NCBI GenBank assembly: GCA_021151535.1
Contig: JAGKXC010000007.1
Coordinates: forward strand, 1-64,000
From: Sphingobacteriia bacterium
GTDB lineage: Bacteria > Bacteroidota > Bacteroidia > NS11-12g > UBA955
Reading direction: 5' to 3'
DNA: 64,000 bases
This document shows positions 1 through 9,639 of the stretch, one piece after another. The translations under genes and the position numbers were made by a program. The notes under the pieces are model-generated. The model worked only from the letters and a program-made list of their open reading frames with translations. It was not told the DNA's origin and ran no database searches. Within the stretch, counting starts at the first letter, position 1. Every line of letters begins with the position of its first letter.

Positions 1-1
1 G

Positions 2-2461
2 GTTACTTTGTTGGAGGCTTCTGCTGTTGCTGCAACTGGCTGTGTTTTAGCGGCGAAGGGTGTAAAAATACTAATGGAAGGATTTGAGGTTGAGGGCTAT
101 GCTATGATCAGAAAAGAGGTTGTAAAAAACAGGCTACACAACATGGTTGCGCGCGTTCATATTGGGTTGAAGAATCATTTTTATGAGGTTGCACGTGGCA
201 GCAGTTGTTACGATCATCAACCTGGCGGAAGAACGGATGTAGTGAAATATTTCGGCTTCAAGGGTTTGGTTATTGCGGGCGATTTGGGTGCAACGGGAAC
301 ATGTTTTATACCTACTTGGAGTGCTTTGGGCTTAGATGGCAAAGAATGGACAAAATCGAGTTTACAGCGATTGGGAGCTGGTTGGTTGCAGTTGAAATCT
401 GGTGAGTTTGACGATTATTATGTAGCTGATAAAAACCAAGATCACGTATATTTTGATTCAGCTGCTGATGGTAATGCCATGTGGCTGTTGCACAGATTGT
501 TGTGGTTGGATAGGGCACCAAGTTTGAGCGATGTGAGTACAGAAGTTGTGTTTGGCGGGTTGCGTGATCGTTTCGTGCGCGATTTACAGGTGTATGATGG
601 CGGAAAATTGATGATAAACACCCGTGAAGGTGCTGGAAATTTGGAAATTTTAACGGATGAAGAGAAGATGTTGGCCAAGTTGAAAGTAAGAAAATTCTTT
701 CAAAAGGGCTGTTATGGCAGTGAAATTCATGTTTGGCAAGGCGGCGAATTTGTTGTAGGCAGCGGATTTAATGGCAAACAGGCAACAGAATTTCACATGG
801 TTTCTGCTGGTGTGATGGAAGTACATAGAGACGGTAAATTGATGATTATGGGCGGAAAAGCCACGATGAAAGTAGTGAAAGGCGCCGTATTGAAGTTGGA
901 ATCTGGTTCGATGTTGATTGTTGACAATGGTTGTAGTTTGATCATTGAGGAAGGTGGAAGATTGGTAGTGGGCAAGGATGTGCGCATTTTGTTGAATGGC
1001 AGTGCTTCATTGCTGCATGTAAAGGGTTGTTTGGAGATGGCAGACGAGACGATTTTATCGCCAAGTAGTTATGGAAATATCCCGGTGGGATTGTTAAAAT
1101 TGAGTGCTGTGGGCAAAGGTTTTGGCACGGCTGAAATTGTTGGAAGCAAGATCGGTATTGTGATACGTGGAAACGGAATTAATGGTTCGGCGGTATTACA
1201 ATGGGAAGGTAATTTTGATTTGCACAAGCAGCTGGTGAAGTTTGAAATGGAAGAGGCGGCGATAAAGTTTGGTTTGGGAACACGTGTGATTTTGGGTGGA
1301 AATGTGAAGTTAAAAAACAGCAGTTTTACAGCTTTGGAATGGAGTGTTCGCGGTGGAAATGTGTTGTATGTGAAAGGTGGAAATACTTGGGTAGACGGAT
1401 GCGTATTTAGTGAGTTAGACACAGGACTTGTGGTAATGGATGGTGGCAAATTTGAGAGTTTAACAGAGAGTGAATTTGAGCATTGTGGTGTAGGATTGGT
1501 GGTTAGGGAATTGGGTTTTTCAGGGTTCTTCAATCGATTTTTTGAATGTGATAAAGGGGCTATGATTTTTGCTGAGAAACAGTTGCAAGCCATGGATCGT
1601 TGCACATTTATTGGCAACAATACGGTGGGTTTGGATGTGTTGGGGGGGCCGAGTTCTATGTCTTGTGGTTATTATACCATGGTAAGGGAATCGATGTTTT
1701 TGCGCAACAAATTGGCTATGAATACATTAAACAGGGACATTGCTTTGGCTTGTGCTGAGTTTTCGTATAACGATAATGGTTTGGAACAATACGGAGGCAT
1801 GTTGGCAATGGGTGCGGGTTCTGGTTTGAAATATGGGAAAGACACATTGACGTTGGGTAATAATTCTTTTAACAAGAATGAGTATTCACAGATTCATGTA
1901 ACCTCGGTTCAGTTGTATCCCAATGGCAGAAACAATTTCATTATGGATGGCAACATGAGTTTTCTAAAACCTTCTGTTTGGGGCAGCATCAACAATGATG
2001 AGGGTGATGCGGTATGGAATGTTTACGGGAGCAAATTGAACTTTGGCAACAATTATGTGGCACCGATAAGAAGTGCGATGGGCATGCAGGATGTGATGAA
2101 GTATCATGTTGCGTTGGAGTTTGAGACGGGAACTGGTGAGAGTTTGTTGTTGAAGGGCAACATGTTACCGGGAACAAATATTACTTGTTTTTCACCCAAG
2201 GCGGAGTACAAGCCTGGCAAAAAGGGGGAAGGAGTGAAGCGCGGTTTACAGGATGAATTGGATGTGGATGCGGAGTTAGAGGAAGTTATAAGCAGATGGC
2301 CTAACGAGTTTGTATTGTATGATTTGACTGGAAAGAAGTTGAGTGAAGTTGAGGTGAAACAGGATGCAAATTGGCAGTTAAGATTTGCTGAGGGTGTTTA
2401 TTTGATGCGATGGATGGAAAACGGTGAAACGCGATACAGAAAAATTTATTTGGGTAAATAG
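2..2461 (+). CDS. T9SS-exported beta-helix protein (3' part)
   Basis: The reading frame is already open at the first base, so this is the C-terminal ~820 residues of a larger secreted protein. Most of the visible part consists of short Gly/Val/Leu/Asn-rich strands with recurring GG and NG turns, as expected of a right-handed parallel beta-helix (pectin-lyase-like fold). The last ~75 residues look like a type A T9SS sorting domain: FVLYDLTGKKL, a later EGVYLMRW strand, then a basic end (RKIYLGK). Such domains direct export through the outer membrane and cell-surface anchoring. An acidic, charged linker precedes the sorting domain. The gene stands alone, with 137 bp before the next one. Ligand or enzymatic role is unknown; an adhesin or polysaccharide-binding role is only a guess. 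Confidence 0.8.
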   Translation, partial: VTLLEASAVAATGCVLAAKGVKILMEGFEVEGYAMIRKEVVKNRLHNMVARVHIGLKNHFYEVARGSSCYDHQPGGRTDVVKYFGFKGLVIAGDLGATGTCFIPTWSALGLDGKEWTKSSLQRLGAGWLQLKSGEFDDYYVADKNQDHVYFDSAADGNAMWLLHRLLWLDRAPSLSDVSTEVVFGGLRDRFVRDLQVYDGGKLMINTREGAGNLEILTDEEKMLAKLKVRKFFQKGCYGSEIHVWQGGEFVVGSGFNGKQATEFHMVSAGVMEVHRDGKLMIMGGKATMKVVKGAVLKLESGSMLIVDNGCSLIIEEGGRLVVGKDVRILLNGSASLLHVKGCLEMADETILSPSSYGNIPVGLLKLSAVGKGFGTAEIVGSKIGIVIRGNGINGSAVLQWEGNFDLHKQLVKFEMEEAAIKFGLGTRVILGGNVKLKNSSFTALEWSVRGGNVLYVKGGNTWVDGCVFSELDTGLVVMDGGKFESLTESEFEHCGVGLVVRELGFSGFFNRFFECDKGAMIFAEKQLQAMDRCTFIGNNTVGLDVLGGPSSMSCGYYTMVRESMFLRNKLAMNTLNRDIALACAEFSYNDNGLEQYGGMLAMGAGSGLKYGKDTLTLGNNSFNKNEYSQIHVTSVQLYPNGRNNFIMDGNMSFLKPSVWGSINNDEGDAVWNVYGSKLNFGNNYVAPIRSAMGMQDVMKYHVALEFETGTGESLLLKGNMLPGTNITCFSPKAEYKPGKKGEGVKRGLQDELDVDAELEEVISRWPNEFVLYDLTGKKLSEVEVKQDANWQLRFAEGVYLMRWMENGETRYRKIYLGK

Positions 2462-2586
2462 AGGAAAGGGGAAATATAAGCGGTTGTGATTCAATGGGAT
2501 ATGGAGTTTTTGAATGGGTATTCAACTGATTCGTACACAAAATATTTCCGTTGAAAATTCACCACAAAAGAACCCGGTAACAAGAT

Positions 2587-2594
2587 TAAATTTG
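2587..2594 (+). promoter_or_regulatory. -7 promoter box for beta-CASP gene
   Basis: TAAATTTG matches the Bacteroidota -7 consensus TAnnTTTG. It ends only 4 nt before the ATG at 2599, so the predicted transcript starts at or next to the start codon. No clear TTG -33 element is visible at the usual distance. Confidence 0.5.
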
Positions 2595-2598
2595 TAAG

Positions 2599-4014
2599 AT
2601 GAAGATTACATTTTGGGGTGCGGCTAGGCAGGTAACAGGCAGTATGCATTTGTTGGATTTGCCTGGCGGCACCCGGGTTCTTGTGGATTGTGGATTGGAT
2701 TATGAAAATCGCAAAGAGTTTGAAGCGAAAAATGAGAAGTTTCCTTTTGATCCTGAGACAATAGATTTGGTGATATTAACACATGCTCACATTGACCATT
2801 CTGGCAATTTACCTAACCTAGTAAGGCAGGGATTTAGGGGTGTGTTGGTAGGTACTGAGCCAACCTTGCAGTTGAGCGAATATTTGTTGAATGATAGTTT
2901 GAATATTCAGCGTATGGAATTGGCTGCAAAGGAGAGAGCGATTCGCAGGAAGCGAGGAAAGAAGGGCAAGAATGTGCGTTTGATGCCATTATACAGCAAG
3001 AAGCATATTGGTGATTTGTTAGACATGGCGGTAGTGGTAGATTTTGGAGAAGAGTTTGTGTTTAACGACGAGTTAAGTTTGACTTTGCATAAGGCGGGGC
3101 ACATTTTGGGTGCTGCTTCGGTGAGATTTGAAGTAAAAAATGGCGGGGTAACGCATAAGATTGGATTCACGGGCGATTTGGGCAATGCGATGTCGAAGTT
3201 GGTTCCAGATCCAGCGCCAATGCCTGATTTGGATTACTTGATTTCTGAGAGCACATATGGAGGCAGGCAGCACATGGTGGATCCGAGGAAGGCGCAGGAT
3301 GCGATGTTAGACGAGGTGATTGAGACTTGTGTAAAGAAGGGTGGGAAATTGGTAATTCCGGCGTTTAGTGTAGGCAGAACACAGGCTATAATTTTCACTT
3401 TGCATCAATTGTACAGAGAGGGCAGGTTGCCTAATGTGAAGATATTTACTGACAGTCCGTTAGCGATTAAGAGCACGCATATTTATCAGCAGAGTGTGGC
3501 ATATTTGAATGATGAGGCGAGGGAGTTTCAGGAGAAATATGGCAGTTTGTTTGATTTTCCATTATTGCATGTGATTGAGGAGGAGCGTGAAAGTGAGATT
3601 TTGAGTGTAATTGACGAGCCTTGTGTGATTATTTCTGCGGCTGGGATGGTAGAAGGGGGAAGGATTCAGATGCATGTGAGGAACAATATTGGGGGAGAGA
3701 GAAACACGGTATTGATAGCAGGATTTTGTGCGGAGGGTACATTGGGATGGCGTTTGTTGCAGGGTCAGGATTTTGTAGAGATTAACTACAAGCCAAGACC
3801 TGTTAGGGCGGCGGTGAAGCGTACGGATGTATTCAGTGCGCACCCAGACCATGAGCAGATGAAGGCTTATTTTAAGGCGAGCAATAGTGAAGGGAAGTTG
3901 AAGGGTTTGTTTTTGGTGCATGGAGATCCGGTTCAGATGGAGAAATTGGCATTGGATGTAGACCATTGCAATGTTCACATGCCGAATAAGGGTCAGACAT
4001 TTCAGCTGAATTAA
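2599..4014 (+). CDS. MBL-fold beta-CASP ribonuclease-like protein
   Basis: This is a metallo-beta-lactamase-fold hydrolase of the beta-CASP/RMMBL group, related to archaeal and bacterial CPSF-like nucleases, probably an RNA-processing exo/endonuclease in the cytoplasm. The N-terminal strand (MKITFWGAARQVTGS) is typical. The zinc motif HAHIDH lies at residues 62-67. Further metal or active-site motifs are GHILGA (~167), FTGDLG (~193), ESTYGG (~215) and the C-terminal SAHPDH (~415). The length of 471 residues is normal for the group. The start is supported by the -7 box just upstream. lpxK follows after 15 bp in the same direction and is probably co-transcribed. The RNA target is unknown. Confidence 0.88.
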   Translation: MKITFWGAARQVTGSMHLLDLPGGTRVLVDCGLDYENRKEFEAKNEKFPFDPETIDLVILTHAHIDHSGNLPNLVRQGFRGVLVGTEPTLQLSEYLLNDSLNIQRMELAAKERAIRRKRGKKGKNVRLMPLYSKKHIGDLLDMAVVVDFGEEFVFNDELSLTLHKAGHILGAASVRFEVKNGGVTHKIGFTGDLGNAMSKLVPDPAPMPDLDYLISESTYGGRQHMVDPRKAQDAMLDEVIETCVKKGGKLVIPAFSVGRTQAIIFTLHQLYREGRLPNVKIFTDSPLAIKSTHIYQQSVAYLNDEAREFQEKYGSLFDFPLLHVIEEERESEILSVIDEPCVIISAAGMVEGGRIQMHVRNNIGGERNTVLIAGFCAEGTLGWRLLQGQDFVEINYKPRPVRAAVKRTDVFSAHPDHEQMKAYFKASNSEGKLKGLFLVHGDPVQMEKLALDVDHCNVHMPNKGQTFQLN

Positions 4015-4029
4015 GAATGGAATAGGGGA

Positions 4030-5151
4030 ATGACTTTACGCAGAGGTATAGGATTGTTGTTGATGCCATTTTCATTGATATGGGGAATGGTAGCGGGTAT
4101 GCGGAGGTTGTTTTTTGAGATGGCTGGAAGGCGAAAGGCGGTTGGCACGGAGTTAGGTGCAACCACTTGGGTGATTGGGAATATCACTGTTGGCGGCACA
4201 GGGAAGACACCGTTGATGATTGCGTTGGTGAGGCGGATAATGGAGAAGGGTAATGGGGCGCGTTTGGGGGTATTGTCGAGGGGGTACGGGCGTGAAGACA
4301 GGCGATATGGATTTCAGTGGGTGGATTGGCGGGTACCGGGTGCTGTGGGATTGTATGGCGATGAGCCGGTTGAGATTCAGCGAGCTTTGGTGCAATATGT
4401 TGATAGTGTTGAGGTGGCGGTTTGCGGAGATCGGGTTGAGGGAGTGAGAAGGATGGTAACGGAGAAGGGTTTGGAGGTTTTGTTGTTAGACGATGGCATG
4501 CAGCATTTGCCTTTAAAGGCGGATGGGTATGTGATGGTGGTAGATTTTCACAGGCAGCCACAAGATGATTTTTGCATGCCTGTAGGCAACTTGCGGGAAT
4601 TTGGTTTTGCTAGTGAAAAAGTATCGTGGGTGGTTGTAAACAAGTGCAGCATGGATGTTTTGGAGGGCGTGAAATCGAGGGAGTTGAAGCAGCGATTTTC
4701 GTCTTATTTGAAAAAGGAATTGAGGGATGATTTTGAAAATCGCGTTTTGTTAACATACGAGAAAATGCATTCTCAATGGGTTTTGGGCACTGATTCGGGA
4801 GATAAATTGGCTTTTGGCGTGTTAGGAATAGCCGGTGGAGATAGGGTATTGAGGAATTGGAGGGAAAGTGAAATGGTTTTTGGGGGCGTAGTTTTTGGTG
4901 ATCATCATTTGTTTACGCAGGAAGAGATTGAAGGTGTGTTAGAGCAAATGAGTATTGTTGGTGCTGAGAAGCTTATTACAACGAGAAAAGATTGGATGCG
5001 ATTGGAAGCGGTGTTGGATGGCGGTGATGGGAAATTGCGGAGGAAGTTTGAGCAAAGGGGCATTGGTATAGAAATTTGGTGGACAGAGCCGGAGATGTTG
5101 GATGAGCGCAATTGGGATGGGATTATGGGAGCATTGATGGGGGAGAGGTAG
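4030..5151 (+). CDS. lpxK: tetraacyldisaccharide 4'-kinase LpxK
   Basis: LpxK phosphorylates the 4' position of the tetraacyldisaccharide 1-phosphate precursor of lipid A at the inner-membrane surface. A hydrophobic N-terminal segment (~7-22) fits membrane attachment. The LpxK-type P-loop (GNITVGGTGKTP, residues 50-61), the LSRGYGR motif and a later LLLDDGMQH Walker-B-like segment (~155) are all present. The length of 373 residues is usual for Bacteroidota. It follows the beta-CASP gene closely. Its presence shows that the cell makes lipid A. Confidence 0.93.
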   Translation: MTLRRGIGLLLMPFSLIWGMVAGMRRLFFEMAGRRKAVGTELGATTWVIGNITVGGTGKTPLMIALVRRIMEKGNGARLGVLSRGYGREDRRYGFQWVDWRVPGAVGLYGDEPVEIQRALVQYVDSVEVAVCGDRVEGVRRMVTEKGLEVLLLDDGMQHLPLKADGYVMVVDFHRQPQDDFCMPVGNLREFGFASEKVSWVVVNKCSMDVLEGVKSRELKQRFSSYLKKELRDDFENRVLLTYEKMHSQWVLGTDSGDKLAFGVLGIAGGDRVLRNWRESEMVFGGVVFGDHHLFTQEEIEGVLEQMSIVGAEKLITTRKDWMRLEAVLDGGDGKLRRKFEQRGIGIEIWWTEPEMLDERNWDGIMGALMGER

Positions 5152-5282
5152 GAAAGTTTGGAATTTGAAAATTCAATAAGAATAGAAGTATAACGTTAAA
5201 TAAAAAACAGATGAATCAAATACAGAATAGGAATGCTGGTTTCAGCGAAATGGGAAAAGAAGCAGGAAGGATTTTGAGCAAT

Positions 5283-5771
5283 ATGAAGATTTTTTGGAGT
5301 TTGGTAATGATTGTGGGGTTGATTTTTGTATCTACTTTTATGGGTGGATGTAAGGTTGATCCATCGGTGGTGAAGGATACGTTCGCCAGTATTGATGATG
5401 GAACATGGGAATGGAAGGAGGTTCAGAAGTTTCAATTTGACATAAAGAAAGCGGATTATTATTACAATATTGATGTGAATTTGCGCATTACTGGCAAGTA
5501 TGCTTACTCGAATTTGTGGATGATTGGGGTATTGAAGGGCGAGGGTAAGAATGATACTTTGCAGTTTCAGGCGGAATTGGCTGATGAAACTGGTAGATGG
5601 TTGGGTCAGGGAAATGGCAATGTGTTGACATACCGGATTCCATATAAGCAAAATGTGATTTTGAAGCCGGGTAAGTATGAGTTTTACTTGAAGCAAAATG
5701 TTAGAACGGAGAAGTTGGGTGGCATTACAGATGTGGGGATTAAGGTGAGTGAGGCGAGTGCTATTTTGTAA
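5283..5771 (+). CDS. gldH: gliding motility lipoprotein GldH
   Basis: GldH is a lipoprotein needed for gliding and T9SS function in flavobacteria. The chosen start gives a clean lipoprotein signal: a hydrophobic stretch, then a lipobox (TFMGGC) with Cys23. The open frame extends upstream to an ATG at 5211, but that would add 24 polar residues before the signal and is less likely. The mature protein (about 140 residues) has a beta-rich GldH pattern: WEWKEVQKF, a YYYNIDVNLRITG strand and a C-terminal KPGKYEFYLKQN. It lies between lpxK and the YifB-type ATPase gene. Fast divergence of GldH homologues is normal. Confidence 0.82.
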   Translation: MKIFWSLVMIVGLIFVSTFMGGCKVDPSVVKDTFASIDDGTWEWKEVQKFQFDIKKADYYYNIDVNLRITGKYAYSNLWMIGVLKGEGKNDTLQFQAELADETGRWLGQGNGNVLTYRIPYKQNVILKPGKYEFYLKQNVRTEKLGGITDVGIKVSEASAIL

Positions 5772-5809
5772 GGCAGTATTTAAGTAATTAACTGATAATT
5801 CATTAGGTT

Positions 5810-7354
5810 ATGGTTGTGAAGGGAATTGCTGCGGCGATGATGGGTGTTGATGCACTACCGGTAACTGTTGAGGCAACAATGAGTCCTTCGTTTGATGGCG
5901 GGGGAACCTATATAATTGGATTGCCAGATAGCAGTGTAAAAGAGAGTTTATTCAGGTGTGATGCGGCGATAAGGAATTCGGGTTTGGAGCCTATAAGGCA
6001 GCGATTGGTGATTAATTTATCGCCAGGAGATGTAAGGAAAGAGGGAAGTTCTTATGATTTGGCGATAGCGTTAGTGATGTTGCGTGCGAGTTATCAGTTG
6101 GGTGATGCAGATAAGTTAGATTCGTTTTTGGTGATGGGAGAGTTGGGATTGGATGGCAAGATTTTGCCTGTGAAAGGTGTTTTGCCTGCTGCTATTTTAG
6201 CAAGAAAATTGAAGTTGAAAGGCATGTTGGTTCCTATGGAAAATGCCAAAGAGGCGGCTATTGTGAAGGATTTGGAGGTGTATGGTGTGCAGCAATTGGG
6301 CGATGCAGTGGCATGGATTAGGGAAGAGAAGGAATTGAAGCGTGTGATTGTTGATCCCAGGGCTGATTTTGAAATTGCATCGGAGGAATTTGAAGTAGAT
6401 TTTGCTGATGTGAAAGGACAGGAATCGGTGAAACGTGCTTTTGAGATTGCGGCTGCGGGTGGACATAATTTGGTGATGATCGGGTCGCCTGGCAGTGGTA
6501 AAACTATGCTTGCTAAGCGGATGCCTAGTATTTTGCCTCCAATGACATTACACGAAGCCCTTGAAACCACAAAGATTCATTCCGTTGCTGGCAAGCTTAG
6601 CAAGGATGCCGGTTTGGTTGCCAGGCGACCGTTCCGCAATCCTCATCATACGATTTCGGATATTGCGCTGATTGGGGGAGGTGTTTTCCCGCAGCCCGGT
6701 GAGGTTTCTCTAGCCCAGAATGGGGTATTATTTTTAGACGAACTTCCTGAATTTAACCGTAGTGTTTTGGAAACTATGCGTCAGCCCTTGGAAGATCATA
6801 AAGTGGTGTTGAATCGGGCCAAATATCAAGCTGAATTTCCTGCCCAGTTTATGTTATTGGCTAGCATGAATCCTTGCATGTGTGGTTATTATCAGCATCC
6901 AACCAAAGCCTGTACGTGTTCGCCCGGAAATATCACCAAGTATATGGGGAAAGTGAGTGGGCCATTAATGGACAGAATTGATCTTCACGTTGAAGTGGCG
7001 CCAGTGGATTATGAAGTATTGGGAACGGTGATAAAGGGTGAAACCAGTGCTCAAATTCGGGAACGTGTTGTGAAAGCCAGGGAGTTTCAGCAAGAACGTT
7101 ATCAAAAAGACGGTATTCAAGGGGTGTTTTGCAACGCGCAATTGGATAGCGGTTTGCTGCAGCGTTATTGTGTGCTACCACCCACAGCAGCTTTGCTGTT
7201 GAAAGCAGCCATGCAAAAATTGGGATTGAGTGCTAGGGCCTATGACCGTATTTTGCGGGTAGCGAGAACCATCGCTGATTTGGCTGGCAGCCAGGATATC
7301 GCCATGGAACACGTTGCGGAAGCTATCCACTATCGGAGTTTGGATAAACAATAA
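5810..7354 (+). CDS. YifB/ComM-type Mg-chelatase-like AAA+ ATPase
   Basis: This is a 514-residue AAA+ ATPase of the YifB (ComM) family. ComM is a hexameric helicase that promotes branch migration during natural transformation. The order is an N-terminal ChlI-like domain (~20-140), a linker, the AAA+ core with Walker A GSPGSGKTM (~224-232) and Walker B VLFLDELPEF (~306-315), and a C-terminal Mg-chelatase-like domain ending in YRSLDK. A cysteine cluster (CMCGYY...CTCSP, ~355-371) typical of YifB is present. It follows gldH by 38 bp and ends at the hairpin at 7358-7382. No other competence gene is visible nearby. Confidence 0.92.
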   Translation: MVVKGIAAAMMGVDALPVTVEATMSPSFDGGGTYIIGLPDSSVKESLFRCDAAIRNSGLEPIRQRLVINLSPGDVRKEGSSYDLAIALVMLRASYQLGDADKLDSFLVMGELGLDGKILPVKGVLPAAILARKLKLKGMLVPMENAKEAAIVKDLEVYGVQQLGDAVAWIREEKELKRVIVDPRADFEIASEEFEVDFADVKGQESVKRAFEIAAAGGHNLVMIGSPGSGKTMLAKRMPSILPPMTLHEALETTKIHSVAGKLSKDAGLVARRPFRNPHHTISDIALIGGGVFPQPGEVSLAQNGVLFLDELPEFNRSVLETMRQPLEDHKVVLNRAKYQAEFPAQFMLLASMNPCMCGYYQHPTKACTCSPGNITKYMGKVSGPLMDRIDLHVEVAPVDYEVLGTVIKGETSAQIRERVVKAREFQQERYQKDGIQGVFCNAQLDSGLLQRYCVLPPTAALLLKAAMQKLGLSARAYDRILRVARTIADLAGSQDIAMEHVAEAIHYRSLDKQ

Positions 7355-7357
7355 AAA

Positions 7358-7382
7358 AAAGAGCGACACAAGGCCGCTCTTT
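7358..7382. terminator. bidirectional hairpin terminator
   Basis: The stem AAAGAGCG / CGCTCTTT has a 9-nt loop and is flanked by an A-run on the left and a T-run on the right, so it can work in both directions. It sits between the convergent YifB-type and S46 peptidase genes. Confidence 0.8.
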
Positions 7383-7402
7383 TCAATGATTTTTATTTGG
7401 AA

Positions 7403-9568
7403 TTACTTCACCAATGTTAATTCATTGATGATGTTAGAAGCGCCGCCCAACTTGTCTACGATGAACAAGGTAAAACGAACATCTACTGAGATGGTTCTTT
7501 GAACTTCAGGCAAGAAAGCGAAATCTGAAGAAATTGCTTCCCAGTTACCGTCGAATGCAGTACCGATCAATTCACCTTTTGCGTTCATTACTGGAGAACC
7601 TGAGTTACCGCCGGTAATGTCGTTGTTGGTTAAGAAAGCAGTGTGCAATTCGCCATCTTTATCGGCGTATTGACCGTAATCTTTGCTCTTGATTAATTGG
7701 ATCAACTTGTCTGGCGCATCGAATTCGAAATCGCCTGGCTTGTATTTTTCCAAGATACCTTTTGCGGTAGTGAAATCGCTATAGAAAACGGCATCACGCG
7801 CATGGTAAGGCATTACAGTTCCATAAGTTAAACGCATGGTACCATTGGCATCAGGAGCAAACGCATTTGTATTCATTTGCAATTGAGCGCTCATGAACAA
7901 ACGGTTGGCACGGGCCAATTTGTTGTTCACTTCTGTTAAGCGGTCTTTCAAAGTAACGTTGATAATATCGAAATATGCTACAGTGATGTTGTACAACATG
8001 TCTTTCGCCAAAACAGAAGCAGAAGGCTTCTTCAAGAATTTAGCAAATTTTTCTTTAGAGGTAAGGATAGATTTGCTGCAAAGTTCTTTGGCAGCAGCGG
8101 CATAATTGTTACCATGTTTTTTCACCAATTCAATGATGCTTGCAGGCAACAAAGTTTGGTCTAAATCTTCGAAGATGTGACGTAAAACAACGGCTACAAC
8201 TTCTTCTTCTATGGGTGCATAGTATTCAGCGAAGATGTTATCTGCGTTCATCATACCTGTCATTTTCAAGGCAGCGGCAGTTTTCTTGGCTACCAATGAA
8301 TCATAAACAGGGCGAAGGTTTAGCGCCAACGACATGGCTTGGCTATTTGAGATACCATCTTGGAAGTAAACGCTGAACAAACCGATTTTATTCAATTCTT
8401 TGTAGGCTTCATCGTACAATGAAGTAACTTCACCGTAGGTTGCTTCTAATTTGTTATCACGCACCCACTTTTCGAATGCTTTTTCAGCATTTTTACGGGT
8501 TGTGTACAAGCCATCTTCTTTTGAAAGATCTTTTGCTTCACCGCCAAATTTGTTCCAATAGTTACCAATTGAAGCCAACTGATCGGAGTACATCAAACGG
8601 ATGTTTTTATCTTGGCGCATGTATTTTTCATACACGTCCATGATGTCTCTACGTAATTGAACGCGCATCGGTCTTTCTTTGCTCGCCAAGTACTTAATAC
8701 CTTCGCTATAGGTATAGCGGGTAGTACGTCCTGGGTAACCCATAATCATTGCAAAATCGCCAGTTTTGATACCGCCGATATTGATTGGCAAATGGTGTTG
8801 TGGTTTGAAAGGCTTGTTTGCTGGTGCGAAATCTGCGGGTTTGTTAGATTCGTTGGCGTAGATACGGAACATAGAGAAGTCGCAAGTATGGCGAGGCCAT
8901 CTCCAGTTGTCGGTTTCGCCACCGAATTTACCTACATTTTCTGGGGGAGTACCAACCAAACGGATATCGCGATACACTTCATAGAACATAGCAAGATATT
9001 GGTTGCCATTGTAGAATGGAGTAACTTCGATTACGTAGTTAGCTCTTTCAGCGCCCAAAGCGGCGATTAATTCAGAGCGTACGGCGTTTAAATTTTTAGC
9101 AACTGCTGCGCTTCTTTCTTTTTCAGATGCGTTGATTGCGATGTCTTTCAACACTTTATCGGTAACATCTTCAATTTTGCGCAAAAGGCCGATATTGAAA
9201 TTGGCTGGACGTTCTTCGGCTTGAGATTTTGCCCAGAAGCCGTTAGATAGGATGTTATCTGTAGGCGTAGATAATTTTTGGATAGCACCGTAACCACAGT
9301 GGTGGTTGGTAAGGAAAAGGCCTTGAGAAGAGATGATTTCACCTGAGCAGAACATTCTGCCTTCTTTGCCCATTAATCTAACAATAGCATCTTTGGTAGA
9401 AGCTTTGTTGATGGAATAGATTTCTTCTGCTGTGAGTTTCAATCCTTTGGCTTGCATTGGGTCTTGAATTTTCTGCAAGAGAACCAATGGCCACATGCCT
9501 TCATCGGCGCGGAGTTGCATTAAGCTGCTCAACGCTAAGGCAATGGTAAGTATGCGTTTCTTCAACAT
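7403..9568 (-). CDS. S46 family dipeptidyl peptidase (DPP7-like)
   Basis: This secreted serine dipeptidyl peptidase would remove dipeptides from peptide N-termini in the periplasm. The ATG at 9568 gives a 721-residue protein with a signal peptide ending near LRADEGMWP; a TTG seven codons upstream is less likely. The catalytic His region is TNHHCGYG (~88-94), and the catalytic Ser is Ser656 in GGNSGSPV. Eighteen residues after the Ser is Gly674 (in AFDGNW). In Porphyromonas gingivalis the equivalent residue is Gly in DPP7 and Arg in the Asp/Glu-specific DPP11, so broad or hydrophobic P1 preference is inferred. The gene is monocistronic, convergent with the YifB-type gene. S46 enzymes are typical of bacteria that feed on peptides. 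Confidence 0.9.
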   Translation of the reverse strand: MLKKRILTIALALSSLMQLRADEGMWPLVLLQKIQDPMQAKGLKLTAEEIYSINKASTKDAIVRLMGKEGRMFCSGEIISSQGLFLTNHHCGYGAIQKLSTPTDNILSNGFWAKSQAEERPANFNIGLLRKIEDVTDKVLKDIAINASEKERSAAVAKNLNAVRSELIAALGAERANYVIEVTPFYNGNQYLAMFYEVYRDIRLVGTPPENVGKFGGETDNWRWPRHTCDFSMFRIYANESNKPADFAPANKPFKPQHHLPINIGGIKTGDFAMIMGYPGRTTRYTYSEGIKYLASKERPMRVQLRRDIMDVYEKYMRQDKNIRLMYSDQLASIGNYWNKFGGEAKDLSKEDGLYTTRKNAEKAFEKWVRDNKLEATYGEVTSLYDEAYKELNKIGLFSVYFQDGISNSQAMSLALNLRPVYDSLVAKKTAAALKMTGMMNADNIFAEYYAPIEEEVVAVVLRHIFEDLDQTLLPASIIELVKKHGNNYAAAAKELCSKSILTSKEKFAKFLKKPSASVLAKDMLYNITVAYFDIINVTLKDRLTEVNNKLARANRLFMSAQLQMNTNAFAPDANGTMRLTYGTVMPYHARDAVFYSDFTTAKGILEKYKPGDFEFDAPDKLIQLIKSKDYGQYADKDGELHTAFLTNNDITGGNSGSPVMNAKGELIGTAFDGNWEAISSDFAFLPEVQRTISVDVRFTLFIVDKLGGASNIINELTLVK

Positions 9569-9639
9569 AATTATGATATTGAGTTGCAAATTAACTCATT
9601 TTGGGGCAGAATTTGTTTATTTTGACCACTTATTCGGGT

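Noticed and set aside
1069..1620. 183-residue open frame antisense to the first gene
   Set aside because: Composition (Pro/Ser/Asn-rich) reflects the opposite strand of a G-rich gene; no domain, start signal or promoter.
9601..9639. TTG start for the exonuclease
   Set aside because: It adds 13 residues without family match; the ATG at 9640 fits better.
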